Source: Vicia villosa (taxonomy: Eukaryota; Streptophyta; Magnoliopsida; Fabales; Fabaceae). Taken from it: a stretch of 64,000 nt of DNA. Position numbers and translations under genes: made by a program. Where the stretch lies: positions 434,001 to 498,000 of the forward strand of contig NW_026705482.1 in NCBI RefSeq assembly GCF_029867415.1, read 5' to 3'. Shown here piece by piece: positions 1 to 11,012 of this stretch. Position 1 is the first letter of the stretch. Each line of letters starts with the position of its first letter. The notes beneath the pieces were generated by a model. That model did not search any database. It had not been told where the DNA came from and saw only the letters and a program-made list of their open reading frames with translations.

Positions 1-441
1 TAGTTTTTGCTGAAAATTGTGTGGAAACAAAATTGTAAGCACAATTGGTGAATAGTGGAGGATTTAGGGTATGTGGAGAAGAAGGAGAGAGAATCATTAA
101 TTTCATTAACTTTCACTAGTTTAGGATGAGGATGCCTCCAAATCATTTTTACCAGAGTATTACAATAATTGTGACATAAAACAAAACATTAAAATATAAG
201 AAAAATCCAAAACATGAGTTTGTAATCGGTTAATACATCTGGTTAACTGCTTACACAGACAAACAGAAAAAACATCTCATGTCAAGTGTAATCTGTTAAC
301 GTATTTGGTTAACCGGTTACATCAACTCAAAACCAACTTTTCAGACCCTGGAAGTGATTGTTATCCCGCTGTGACGGCTTACACCTCCGTGTTATCCAGT
401 TACAACACTTGAATTATTGAGTTTTTATCCAACACACCACC
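1..441. repeat. LTR-like DNA beside a copia fragment, cut by window start
   Basis: There is no coding capacity. The stretch carries several imperfect copies of a GTAAC(C/T)(C/G)GTTAC-type palindromic motif (near 207, 239, 288, 308, 371 and 397). The same motif clusters in the solo LTR at 4223-5484, so this is probably LTR sequence of a related copia family. It lies directly downstream of the stop codon of a minus-strand copia RNase H, where a 3' untranslated region and 3' LTR are expected. Orientation is ambiguous: the motif is self-complementary, and a shared box with a fixed 14-base spacing to the next motif matches in plus orientation. The outer end is outside the window. Confidence 0.5.
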
Positions 442-686
442 TTAATTCAGGTGTTCCAAGTTCTCCATGTCCATGCTCATCTTCAACTTCTTGAACACAT
501 CATATGTGACTCCCTTAGTCAGTAAATTAACAACTTGGTCCTCATTTCTACAATATCCCAATCTTAACTTGCATTTAGTAACAAGCTCCCTCAAGTAGTA
601 AGACCTCATCTCAATGTGCTTGCTCCTCTCATGTGCAATTGGGTTCTTAATAGCTGAAACATTATCTATACCAAGAATGTGACAGT
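442..686 (-). pseudogene. Ty1-copia RNase H C-terminus, fragment
   Basis: The minus strand encodes the end of a copia polyprotein: a DNVSAI segment, then NPIAHERSKHIEMR, then a tail finishing at a TAA codon (442-444). These are the RNase H C-terminal signatures of Ty1-copia pol, which removes the RNA strand during reverse transcription. Upstream pol is absent: at about 686 the sequence switches to plus-strand gypsy gag, so the fragment is a rearranged or truncated remnant. No frameshift is visible in the piece that remains. Confidence 0.75.
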
Positions 687-899
687 CTCACCCTCATTAT
701 TGCCTAACTCTCAAGCTCTTGTTACTATGATTCAAGTTGTTGCAATTGCACATTTATTTGAGGATAAATTTTGACATACTACAAATATAACCTCTCTATT
801 CAACCAAGCCACCTCCACCCAACCAACCACAAAAGAAACCATCACTACTCTCAACTCAAAACACTAAACCATTCACCATTCCAATCAAACCTAGAACCA

Positions 900-1383
900 T
901 AAAAGGTATTAGCCCCGCTGAAATGCAATTGCATAGAGAAAAAGGTACATGTTACTATTGTGATGATAAGTCTATCCCTCGTCATAGATGCACTAACAAA
1001 TACATAATGTTTTTCCAATTAGACGACGATGACTCTAATTCAGAGGCTCAGGCCACTGATGAACATCTACAACTGTAAACTGATGACACTATTAGGGATA
1101 GTGATCACCATTTGTCTCTTAATGCCACGAATAGGTTCCCTTCTTTGGGAACCCTTCATTTTACATGCAATGTGAATGGTCTAGAGGCGCAAGTCTTAGT
1201 GGAGGTGGTAGATCTGAGAATTTTTTCCAACCACGACTGGCCAAATTCTTGAAACTTCCCATTAAGCCTTTTCCGCATTTCAATGTGTTCCCTGGCCATG
1301 GCCATAAAATGGTGGCAGGAAGAAAGATTACTTATATGACTGTGACTATTCAATGGCACCCCATTACCATATCCACATTTTTA
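900..1383 (+). pseudogene. Gypsy gag zinc knuckle and start of protease
   Basis: The plus-strand translation shows the segment ISPAEMQLHREKG followed by CYYCDDK...PRHRC, a gypsy gag CCHC zinc knuckle of the CX2C...HXC type that binds the RNA genome. An acidic linker follows with a TAA at about 1076. Then comes a protease-like beginning (TLHFTCNVNGLEAQVLVE), which decays into stops. The reading stops at the MITE at 1384 and resumes at 1689. Confidence 0.6.
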
Positions 1384-1688
1384 GGCTTAAATAGTCCTTT
1401 GGTCCCTGTAAGTTGGTATGTTTTTTATTTTTGTCCCTGCATTTTATTTTTCTTGGAAATGATCCCTGAATGTTAAAATTATTTTGGTTTTAGTCCCTTA
1501 GATTAAAATCTGCAGAAAAATTCAAAGGAAAATCCGCAAGAAACATAAAGATTTTCTTGCGGATTTTAACTTTGGGGACTAAAACCAAAAGGATTTTAAC
1601 ATTCAGGGATCATTTCCAAGAAAAATAAGATACAGGGACGAAAACCAAAAACACGCCAACTTACAGGGACCAAAAGACTATTTAAGCC
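1384..1688. mobile_element. MITE with long terminal inverted repeats
   Basis: The 305-bp element starts GGCTTAAATAGTCCTTTGG and ends with its inverse, CCAAAAGACTATTTAAGCC. The inverted repeats extend inwards through further complementary blocks, including an AAAATCCGCAAGAAA arm whose inverse lies about 55 bp away, so the whole element can fold into a hairpin. There is no ORF. Flanks ACATTTTTA and ACGTTTTAT are a degenerate candidate 9-bp target duplication (6 of 9 match), which would fit a Mutator-like parent, but this is weak. It splits the gypsy protease region. Confidence 0.8.
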
Positions 1689-2056
1689 ACGTTTTATTAC
1701 CTTTTACCATGGGAGACTTGATCCTTGGATCATCATGGTTAGCCACATTGGGGCCCCATGGGGCTGATTATAATGCCTTGGTATTGAAGTTTTTCAATGG
1801 AAACAATAGCATTACCCAACAAAGTAAGTCCCCTCATAACACAAGGCAAGCCCAATTACGCCACTTATCAATATTGTCTACTACTTATGCTATCTATGAA
1901 GTCTTTATTCTGTACTACCTACAATGGTCAGCTGACGTAAAACCTAGCTCTATACTACCACCTACCATAGACCATGTCTTATCAATATTAATGACAACCT
2001 ACAAACACTTGTTTTGAGACCCCATCACAATAACCACATATATACAACATAATCAC
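1689..2056 (+). pseudogene. Gypsy protease region, continuation
   Basis: After the MITE the gypsy frame resumes with LPFTMGDLILGSSWLATLGP, matching the C-terminal flap region of gypsy aspartic protease, which cuts the gag-pol precursor. It continues through a linker (LRHLSILSTTYAIYEVF) and stops at about 2015. It ends at the 8-bp target duplication of the hAT element. The catalytic Asp motif is not recognisable. Confidence 0.6.
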
Positions 2057-3902
2057 TAGGGCTGGACAAATAATCACCAACCGGTGGTAACCGACCGATC
2101 CAAATCATTTATTTGGCATTAGGTCGGATTTGAACGATTTTCGATTTTGATCGGATGATTGATTTGGATTTATTAGGGTTAGACCGGTTCGGTTCGGATG
2201 GTTATTTTGAACCCATCGGGAACCGAATCCGACCGAATTTAATTGATATTTTATTTTAATTATTAATTATATATATTTATATCACTTGTTTTAATTATAT
2301 ATATTCTTCTCAGTCTTAATCACCACTTAGAAAACCCTAGTTCCATTCTCTCTCACTTCCTCCTCCTTCATTATCTCTTGTCCCAGCTGCCGCTTCTTCG
2401 ATCATTGATTTAAATTGTTGGGTGTGTACTATGCAAATCTAGTGTCCGAAAGATATTGAGATTTAACTTTCAAGTCCTCCAGATCTCAAGTCCTCCAGAT
2501 CTGGTATTCGCAGGTAAAATAGATCTGAGAAGTTTTGGCTCACTTTCAAGCTCTTTTTCATGGTAAATTATTCATATATTTGTTTGGTATTTGCAGGTAG
2601 AATAGATCTTGGGAGTTTTGCCTCACTTTCAGGCCCTACATTCATGGTAAATTATTTATATATTTGTTTGGTATTTGCAGGTAAAAAAGATCTTGGGAGT
2701 TTTAGCTCACTTTCATGCCCTGCATCTTGGGAGTTTTGGCTCACTTCCAGGCCCTGTATTCATGGTAAATTATTAATATATGATAGTTCTATATAATTTT
2801 CTATATATTAGTATATGATAGTTCTATATTTTGATGTCATAGTAAAGTCTTTAAATATGTAAGTTATGTGAAATATTGATTGTGGAAGATGAAAAGAAGT
2901 GTTGCATATGAGAATGATCTTAACATAAATGATACCAAATTTTGATTAGATTTTCAGGGACAGAATAAAATGATAATTTCTGTTAAAAATTCTAATAAAA
3001 TAACATTGTTTGCAAGAAGATGATGTTTCTGGTGTGTGTATTAGTATGATACTAATTCAATAGAGTTTGTTGCTATATAATTAATCCATTAGATTTATGT
3101 TGCTAATGGCTTGTTCAATTAAGATTTTATAAAATTGTTTCTATTTTATTAATTTTTCTAATACCACTTCTTCTTTTTATGCAGGATCTTGTTGCAATTG
3201 GATTGTAGCATAACCTTGTTGCAATTGGATTATAGCATAATAAGGTTGTTTTGAGGGAAGATATCTTCAAGTCCAGTAAACATGAACAAGAGAGAAAAAT
3301 AAGAAAATTGAATTTGAAGAGAAAAAATTGAGAAGACATCAAAGAAAGATTATATTCAAGAAATAGAATATAAATAGGCACAGTTGGATGAAACATCAAA
3401 ATGCCACAAAAACATGGACAAAACAAATATTATATTATTTACTATGCTTTTTAATCTTTTAATTTTGATAATTTTACAAAAGATTTATACTCTTGTAGAA
3501 AAACTTTTTTTTTAATAAAAAAATTAATATAATAGTCTCATCATATTGGGAAATTAAGCTAATTTTTATAATTTAAAACTAATTGAAAATCAATAAATTT
3601 CTAAATTTCTAAATTTTAAAACGCGTCAAGTTGGCCCATAATTTATACTGGCCCAGAAACTGACTAGATTTTAAAAAAATTAATATAAAATAATGTTTAA
3701 TTGAATTTAAGTTGGGCTTAAAATTTGATATTGTCCATTAATGTGCTTAACCGAAAAAAACCGATTTAGCAAACCAACCCGAAGTGAACCGAACCCGAAA
3801 AAACCGATACTCAAAAGGGTCGGAAATCGGGCCAATATATCTAACTTGAGGGTTGGTCCAGTTTTAGGTTTTGGGCCCGAACCGAACCGTTGTCCACCCC
3901 TA
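2057..3902. mobile_element. Non-autonomous hAT-type DNA transposon
   Basis: The ends are imperfect 13-bp inverted repeats: TAGGGCTGGACAA at the left and TTGTCCACCCCTA at the right (11 of 13 match). The element is flanked by a perfect 8-bp direct repeat, ATAATCAC, at 2049-2056 and 3903-3910. An 8-bp duplication and this terminus are hAT hallmarks. Subterminal regions are packed with ACCGAACCGA/TCGGTTCGGT-type motifs on both sides, likely transposase-binding sites. The 1846-bp interior has no transposase ORF but includes a pyrimidine-rich leader-like stretch (2330-2410), about 85-bp tandem repeats (2502-2775) and a 28-bp duplication near 3185-3240. It sits inside the gypsy pol. Confidence 0.9.
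2502..2775. repeat. About 85-bp tandem repeats inside the hAT element
   Basis: Three units begin near 2502, 2585 and 2669, each with a TTGGTATTTGCAGGTA-like start, an AGATCTTGGGAGTTTTG block and a CATGGTAAATTATT tail. The third unit contains a further partial duplication. The TTTGCAGGTA junction in each unit looks like a splice acceptor followed by a donor, so the units may descend from an exon-intron boundary. No function can be assigned. Confidence 0.75.
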
Positions 3903-3910
3903 ATAATCAC

Positions 3911-4222
3911 TCCATTTTTCTCATTGATGAATCCAAAATTGTCAATGTAAGACCATACCGTTATGTTGGCAGTCAGAAAGCCTAAATTGAAACCATGGTG
4001 GATGAAGTGCTTAAATAAGGCATCATTCATTCTAGTACTAGCCCTTTCTCTTCCCCTATCACATTGGATAAAAAAAAATATGGGACATGGAGGTTTTGTA
4101 CTAATTATCGAGTTCTCCATGCTATAGAAGTTAAAACTAAATTTCCTCTTTCTACAGTTGATGAACTCCTAGATAAACTTTATGGTGTATAATTCTTTAC
4201 AAAACTTAACTTGAGTCCATAT
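3911..4222 (+). pseudogene. Gypsy reverse transcriptase, N-terminal part
   Basis: After the hAT element the plus-strand frame gives the classic gypsy RT entry: NVRPYRY, then MVDEVLK-stop-GIIHSSTSPFSSP, then GTWRFCTNYRVLHA, FPLSTVDELLD and FFTKLNLS. RT copies element RNA into DNA. Stops interrupt at about 3988, 4015 and 4187. The piece is cut at the point where RT should read into a YHQI motif, because a solo LTR is inserted there; the motif is found at 5487. Confidence 0.85.
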
Positions 4223-5484
4223 TGTGAAGTCAAGCTTCCTCAATTCCATGTTTTGATGATATCAACATTTATGCACGAGCATCAAGAAAGGATGAGAAAA
4301 AGATTCAAAGAGCATTCAATCCAAGTCTTAAAATAGCATCAAGTTTTTTAAAGCAATATTTGAAGACATTTTGAGCTTAAGCATTATAGGTATAAACATG
4401 TTTTTATCTTAATAATATAGTGCTCAAAACTCATATATTATTGCATGCGTTCATTGAGTCATACCCTTAAAAAACATGGCCTGTTGGAAACTTTAAAAGT
4501 AAAACAAACTATTTTTCTTCCCAGCGTAACCCGTTACGGTTTTAGGTGTAACCGGGGTCACGCAGCCAACCTCTGTTTTGCCCCTGGAAGTGTTTTTTCT
4601 CACAGCGTAACTCGTTACACTATTTTACGTAACCGGTTACAGAAACGTGTTTTTCAAATTTTAAGCTGCAACGGTACAGTGTAACCCGTTACGACCATTC
4701 TCGTAACCGTTACAAATGAAACAGTGGCAGTGGTTCATCATTTTTTCTGTTGCATACGAATCAGATTGTGTGTCTACTAATCATTGCACATTGTCATTGA
4801 AACATACTCATTCCTAGGGCTGTATAGACACTATATAAACCATTTATTTTGAGATTTGTTTCTTACCTCTTCCATTTGCAATTTTACAACTTACTCTCTC
4901 AATTTTCATACTAAGTGCTCATTGATATTCAAACTTTCACATTGAGTTTTTTCTGCATTCGTATTTCATACAAGTTCAGAAAAATTCATATCATAAGTCA
5001 TAAACATTGAGCACTATACTATCATTGATAATTGCTTGTTTGGAAGGGAAGATCATTCTTATAGATTGATATATATTCATATACTTTCTTACTCAAATAA
5101 ATTTCCAGATTTTGGTTATTATTGACTTGCTGTCCAGGATTGTTGGAAGCAAGGGTTACATGATTAGAGAGAGGATTATTCTCTTAATCATTTGGTTTGA
5201 TCAAGGAGAGGATTGTTATCTTGATCATTTGTTAGTCAATCACAAGAGGATTGTTCTTGTGGATTGCATAGGCTTTTGCAAGTTGCTTACACTAGTAAAA
5301 TCTCTTTCGTGTTTGAATAGAGTACTCTCGGACTGTGATATATCTTCGTGTCGTTTATTTTTTTGCACTTTACATCTTTCATAACATCACCATAAACCAG
5401 AAAAATAATACCATCATCTCTAAACACCGATAAAATTTTAAAGTACCTAATTCACCCCCCTCTTAGGCGCAATCTGTGCTTACA
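4223..5484 (+). mobile_element. Probable solo LTR of a copia (SIRE-like) element
   Basis: This 1262-bp block interrupts gypsy RT exactly between the LNLS and YHQI segments. It starts TGTGAAGTCAAGC and ends TGTGCTTACA, giving TG...CA ends. It has a TATA box (TATATAAA, 4832-4839) and a C-rich tract close to the 3' end, as in the LTRs of copia B. There is no internal ORF or second LTR. A cluster of GTAACCGGTTAC-like palindromes lies at 4524-4715. A clean 5-bp duplication is not visible (CCATA left, TAGAT or ACATA right), consistent with age, so the exact ends carry an uncertainty of a few bases. Confidence 0.65.
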
Positions 5485-6707
5485 TAGATTATCATCAAAT
5501 AATCATGAAACCCAAGGATAAACCTAAGACATCCTTCAAAGCTCATCATGGACAATATGAAAGGCTTATGATGCCATTTAGATTGTCCAATGCCCTTGCC
5601 ACATTTCTATGTCTCATGAATCAAGTCTTTCAAGAAGTTTTAAGGAAATTTGTATTGGTAATCTTTGATGATATACTGATTTATAGTCCCACCAGCCATT
5701 TATATCAATTGGAAAGTTTCCTAAAGTTGTTGGAACACCACAAACTCTTTGTCAAATTTAATAAATGCTCATTTGGCATTACTGGAGTGGACTATCTTGG
5801 CCATACTATGTAGGGATTAGGAGTGACCATGGATAAATATAAGGTATAAGCGGTCATAGATTGGCCTATCCCAACAAACTTGAAAAATCTGAGGGGCTTC
5901 CTAGGATTTACATGGTATTATAGAAGATTCATCAAAGCCTATGCGAATATTGATTGGTCTCTCATTGAGTTATTAAAGAAAGAAAATCTTCATTAGTTTG
6001 AGAACACTGCCAAGGCTTTCTCAACACTTAAACAGGCAATGATTCCAATTCCTGTCTTGGTCTTACCTTACTTTTCTCAACCTTTTTTGTGGGAGACTAA
6101 TGCCTCAGGCATTGACATATGGGTTGTTCTCAGTTAGAAGGGACACCCTATTGTAGATTTTTCACACAAAGCTGGCATCTCGAGCACAAAAATAATCTAC
6201 TTATATCAGAGGATTTCGTTCCATTACTAAAGCATTAGCCAATTACATGCATTACTGACTAGGAATAAGTTTATCATCAAAATTGACCAACAAAGCCTAA
6301 AGTTATTGCTAGACAATACCTTACAAACACATGAACAATAGGCTTGGCTACACAAATTCATTGGATTTGATTTTACCATTGAGTACATGCCTGGAAAGGA
6401 TAATAAGGTTGTAGATGCATTATCTTGAAAGTTCACCCTTGCTTGGTATACACCATTTGGCAATAGGCCAAAGAAACCAAATCCCTTCCTACAAGGCTTC
6501 TCAACCCTCTCCATTTTCCTGCTCATGTTTTGGAGACCATTGCAATGAATTTCATCATTGGCTTTCCAAACTCATGTGAATTCACTATCATTCTTGTAAT
6601 AGTTGACAGATTGACAAGTGTGGTAATTTCTTTCCTATGAAAAGGATTATTACAGTCATAAGGTGGCTGAAATCATGATGCACATCACTGTCAAACTCTA
6701 TGGCATG
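5485..6707 (+). pseudogene. Gypsy RT core, RNase H and start of integrase
   Basis: The translation continues with DYHQIIMKPKDKPKTSF, MMPFRLSNALATF, the RT catalytic box FDDILIYS (about 5665-5690), YLGHTM and LRGFLGFTWYYRRFI. A degraded RNase H follows, then an EYMPGKDNKVVDALS segment and the integrase start (MNFIIGFPNS, VDRLT). There are at least eight in-frame stops. The piece stops at the GCATG duplication of the next solo LTR. Confidence 0.85.
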
Positions 6708-9679
6708 TGTAATACGGTGAACTGACTTTATCGAAATGTGCGGATAGCAAGAGTTGCCACCGACTTTTATTTTATCCAAATATCAGAAAGGCTAAAAGAA
6801 CAGAAAAAACCTTTTAAATAAAAAAACTGAGTTCGGGGGGTAATTTATGCAAAGGGAAGGTGTAAGGCACCCTTTGCATCCATGGTTATCCATGGGCTCT
6901 TAATTGCTTTGCTCTTTTGAAAGAAACAATGTAGAAAAGAAATAAGACTTTAGCTTGTAAATAAGCGTAGCTTTTTGAAAGTTTTTGAGAAAAGGGTAGA
7001 AAAAGATTTAAGCCAGAGCAAGGCAATTAGGAGCAATTACCTGGTTAGATGAAAAATGTTCTTTTTAGCCTTTCAGGGCTATCCCTGCCATATGAGGGCA
7101 AGGAAGTCCTTTGATTTGGAGGTTGAAGGGTCGTCGAGTTATCGTTCGCCATAAGACTGTCCCATGCCATAGAGGGGCAGGTAGTCTAAGGGAAGGATCA
7201 GAATAGCCATCTTCGTTAGGCAACCAGAGGATACCTCAGCACTTCGTAGGCAACTTTGAGGGACGAGGTCATATTTGGCGAATCAAAGGCAGCATCATTA
7301 GGGACTTATGACCTTTGAATGAACTGAGGGCAATATTGCTGAGGCATCCTCGTATTCGAGGGACATGGCTATTCTGCAAAAAAACACAAGGCAACAGGCA
7401 ACAGGCAACAGGCAACAAGAGGGGTACCATAAAAGGTGCGTGTGTGCAACAATCACGTGACCAGATTCAGAATAAATTATCTTATAATTAATTATTCTAA
7501 TTCAATTCAATGGTTACACTCCCTAGAAATACTAACCACACAATAATATAATGACAGGTTAAGTGCCTTCAAGGCCAAACAATACACCAGGAAGCAGTTA
7601 CAAAAATATTATGGGGAAGGGGAAAAAGAAACCAGGGGACCAGCAGGGCAATAGATCTGACATAAATAATAATTAAGACAGAAAAATAAATGAGGTTAGG
7701 TTTTAGGGTTACCGACTATTGAGCTTTGACGGTTGGCTAACCCTGAAAATTGGGAAAAAGAGAAATAGAAAACCAAGGGTGAGTGCATTATCGGTTCACT
7801 TAACAGTCGAGGCTAACTGTAATCTGATAAAAATAAAGTAAAATAAAAATAAAATTAATATGGAATAGAACTTAGCTTCTGATCTTGATATGGTTCGTGG
7901 TCGGAGGTATCCTCGATGCTAACCTTGAAAAACTACACAACAAGAGAAAGAATTTCAGTGCAGGCGTGATCTTCGTAAACTCTGATTAGGGTACGGATTA
8001 AATAAAATTAGCAAAATAAATAATCAATTTAATTAATTATTGGTTTTTCAACCTAATTAAAATAAAAAGCCCCAATTTGTGTTATAACCTAATGGTACCA
8101 GTGTTATAACCTAATTCGTGCTAAAATAAAAAGCCCCAATTTGAAGCTTATGAACCCTAACATGGTGGTTTGCTCATAACAGCACGAAAACACAATTAAT
8201 TATCCAGAATTCATCATATTATCACATAGGTCACAAATATGCAAGCAAAAATTGTTTATGATGCATGAATCATGGAAATCGAGCAAGAATAGGAATGTGC
8301 AAACCGTGAGAAATTACGAATGGTTTTGGATGCCTGGAAGCCTGATGATGATCCAAATAGCTTCAGGAATCTTTAAGGAACGTGAATCGATCTTCAAATC
8401 GCCTTGAGAATGGCTGCAAATTGGAGTTCGACCTCACACTTTTCTTGAATATTTTTGAACTTGTATGGTGCTCTTTGACTGCAGAAAATTTGTGACCTTG
8501 TGATCTAAGAGTGTTATGTTTATATATTGGAAGAAATTAGGTCAACAAACTTAAACAAAATCCAATCCAATCTTTGTTTTGTAAATTGAGAAAATTTGAT
8601 TTATGTATGTTTCTATTTTGGACCAATTTCAATCTCTCTCAATCTAATTTCTCTTATCACTGATTTGGCACTGAATATTTGAATTTTATGAGATCATATT
8701 TGATTGGAATCAAAGCAAATAAAATCTCCTCTTAATTTTATTGTTTTATATAATTAATTTAATGATAAAAACCATAAAAATAAATAATAAAACAAATAAA
8801 ATAAGAGAGACTTGTCTTGGGGCATGCATGGGCTCAATATGAAGGTATGATAAGAGGAATATAGGCCCATTTGGAGATTCTTGAAGTTTTGGACCATTTC
8901 TTTTCATATATGCCTTTTAAAAATAGGTGAACTTGTGCACCTTGCCATTTCCTCATACTTCCATATTTTTTCAAGTTCTTGGACCTTTTAGAAACCTTGA
9001 AGAGTCCTCTAACCCATGTTTTTGGTCCCATGTCAAAATGATCTTCCATGCTCCTTGTGTGTTCTTTTGAAAAAGATGACTTTTGAAAAGGACCTATAAT
9101 GTTTTGATCCCTATCTCTCAAATGAAGCATTTTTAGACTTGGCATGTGAGAGACAAAATTGTAGGGAATTCAATTTCCTTCAAAATGATCTTTGGATGGA
9201 AAATTTCTGATGTTCTATGTGGGAGTTATGGCTGGTCAAAGTTTAGTTGACTTTCTCCTATGAAAACCCTAATTTATAAACTTTTGGATTTGTTGATTTC
9301 TGATCTTTCCTTGATGAACCATGATCAATTCTTGATCAAATGGTGAATGATACTTCAAAATAAGGATGTTGACAAAAATCAGGAGTTTTGATTGTACTTC
9401 GACCACAGTTGACTTTTAGGTCAAATCAATCGACTGTTGACTTTCTGAGCAATTGAATGACCAACCCTTTGAATTGAGCTCTGAATTTTGTCATGGAGGT
9501 AGTTTGGAGTATCATAGACCATATGAGATGCCTTGGAGCTTTTGATCCATTGATTTCTTCTCAGAATAACAAAACCCTAGTTCTTTGAACCTTGTTTAGG
9601 AGAGGGTGTCTTTGAAAGTTGTACCTTGATTTGAATTTGAATTAAAAGAAATAGGATGGTCAAATTTTGGGGTATGACA
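6708..9679 (-). mobile_element. Solo LTR, Ogre/Tat-like, with perfect target duplication
   Basis: The 2972-bp block is flanked by GCATG at 6703-6707 and 9680-9684. It begins TGTAATACGG and ends GGGGTATGACA. On the minus strand it reads TGTCATACCCC..., closely matching the start of the Ogre/Tat LTR ending at 56594. Near its plus-strand start it has a GAGTTCGGGGGGTAATTTATG box followed by AGGGAAGGTGTAAGGCACCC; a matching box lies at about 51210-51260 in the Ogre LTR. A minus-strand TATA box (TATATAAA, 8519-8526) supports minus orientation. No internal region or partner LTR is present, so it is a solo LTR left by recombination between two LTRs. It splits gypsy integrase. Confidence 0.85.
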
Positions 9680-10025
9680 GCATGCCTTAATCTACAAGAT
9701 TTTCACTAGCAAGTTTTGGCAAAACTTATTTAGACTCTAATGCACTACATTAGCCATGAGGTTAGCCTACCACCCACAAAGTGATGGTCAAATAGAAGCA
9801 CTGAATAAATGCTCAGAAATATATCTAATATTCCCCACCTTTTCCAATCCTAATGTGTGGTTTAAGATTCTCTATTGTGCACAATACTGGTATAATACAA
9901 CTTTTCTTACGAGTGCATTAATAACACCATTCAAGGTCGTATATATGGACTATACTCTCCAACCCTCACCAAATCTCATTTGGTAAGGGAACATGTGACC
10001 AGGGCTTTGGATATGCTAACTTTTA
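9680..10025 (+). pseudogene. Gypsy integrase core, continuation
   Basis: After the solo LTR the integrase reading resumes: KIFTSKFWQNLFRL, then AYHPQSDGQIEALNK (carrying the last catalytic Glu of the DDE triad), then a WYNTTF segment and a degenerate continuation ending near GNM-stop-PGLWIC. Integrase inserts the DNA copy into the host genome. Stops are present, including one in RL-stop-CTTLA. It is interrupted by a MITE at about 10026. Confidence 0.8.
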
Positions 10026-10416
10026 CTATTGGGTACCTTTGATACCTTTAGACTATTAGGTACCTTTTACTATTGTGCTAGGTGGAGAACGTTACATTGC
10101 AGTGCAGCGGTTGCATGGAATAAAAAAATACTAAAAGTTATAATTGTGGTGTGTTTCAGTTTTAATATATAAATAAAAAATTAATATATAAAGTAAAATT
10201 GTGGGACCCAATAGGTGTTCTTTAGAGTTGTACCGTTGGAGTGACAATAGAGTGAGTTGCTTCAAGATAATGTGGCTTAATGGGTCCCATGAAGAACTCA
10301 AAAATGAGTTGTACCATCAGAGATGCTCTAAGAGGCATAAATGCATGATTAAAAAAATATTTAATTAAAAGAAAATGAATAGTTAAGTAACATATAGTAA
10401 TAAAGGCACCAAGGTA
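10026..10416. mobile_element. MITE-like insertion in gypsy integrase
   Basis: The stretch has degenerate inverted ends: the left end reads GTACCTTTGATACCTTTAGACTATT and the right end, inverted, reads ATACCTTGGTGCCTTTATTACTAT. The inside is AT-rich with no ORF and contains a GTTGTACC(A/G)T(T/C)(A/G)GAG motif twice (near 10230 and 10310). The boundaries are approximate and no target duplication was resolved. Gypsy integrase coding resumes at about 10485. Confidence 0.5.
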
Positions 10417-10484
10417 TGAAATTTTTAGTCAGCCAGTCCTTTTTCATATGACCAGGTATCATCTTAGCAAATCCAAACTAGGGA

Positions 10485-10930
10485 TAGACTTCTAGAGTAG
10501 TTGCATTGAAATTTGCATAAAACTCAACAAGCAATGAAATTCCAAGCAAACCAGAGATGATTTGATGTGTCATTTGAAGTGGGTGATTAAAATCTCGTTT
10601 AACTACAATCCTATGGAAGATGATTATGGAGCATCTAGGTAATCACAAATTGAGTTTGAAATACTTTGGCCCTTTCCCATCATTACTAGAATTGGCTCGG
10701 TAGCTTTCAAGATCCAACTCCCCCTACGTCAAAAATACATTAAATATTCCACATTTCACAACTGAAGAAGTTCAAAGGCAATTTGTTGGAACCCTATTAT
10801 CTTCTCCCCGAGACTACCAATGAGTTTGGTCTTATTCTCTAACCTGAACATGTCTTACAAGCAAGAACAATTTTGATCAATGGTTAGAATTCAGTTCCAT
10901 ACATCTTTTAACACACCCCTCACGCCCATG
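10485..10930 (+). pseudogene. Gypsy integrase C-terminal region
   Basis: The translation shows NLHKTQQAMKFQANQR, then FDVSFEVGD, then with frameshifts LSLKYFGPFPIITRIGSVAF (the GPF/GPY region), a HFTTEEVQRQF-like stretch and QARTILING. This is the integrase C-terminal DNA-binding region of gypsy pol. Stops and frameshifts are frequent. No convincing chromodomain follows, and the sequence loses similarity before 10930. Confidence 0.65.
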
Positions 10931-11012
10931 AATGGACATCTAGAGCATGAAAATAAATGGTGGATGGCCTGATAGAGGAAACCTGATAACATGTGGCCCA
11001 TAAGATCTTAAA

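Larger units (their letters stand above)
687..10930 (+). mobile_element. Ancient Ty3-gypsy element, heavily degraded and split by later insertions
   Basis: Pieces of one plus-strand gypsy polyprotein occur in the right order: gag zinc knuckle (about 960-1000), protease region (1160-2010), RT (3911-5820), RNase H (about 6050-6420), integrase (about 6530-10000) and integrase C-terminus (about 10485-10900). They are separated by a MITE, a hAT element, two solo LTRs and another MITE. Many in-frame stops and frameshifts lie in every piece, so it is an old dead copy. The RT and gag style suggest a chromovirus-like lineage, but no chromodomain was recognised. The element's own LTRs were not identified. 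Confidence 0.8.

Noticed and set aside
2560..2796. 78-aa ORF in the hAT element
   Set aside because: It is the reading of tandem repeats, with TTTGCAGGTA junctions in each unit, and has no transposase motif.
8834..9145. 103-aa minus-strand ORF in the solo LTR
   Set aside because: It lies entirely inside a defined LTR and has no recognisable domain.
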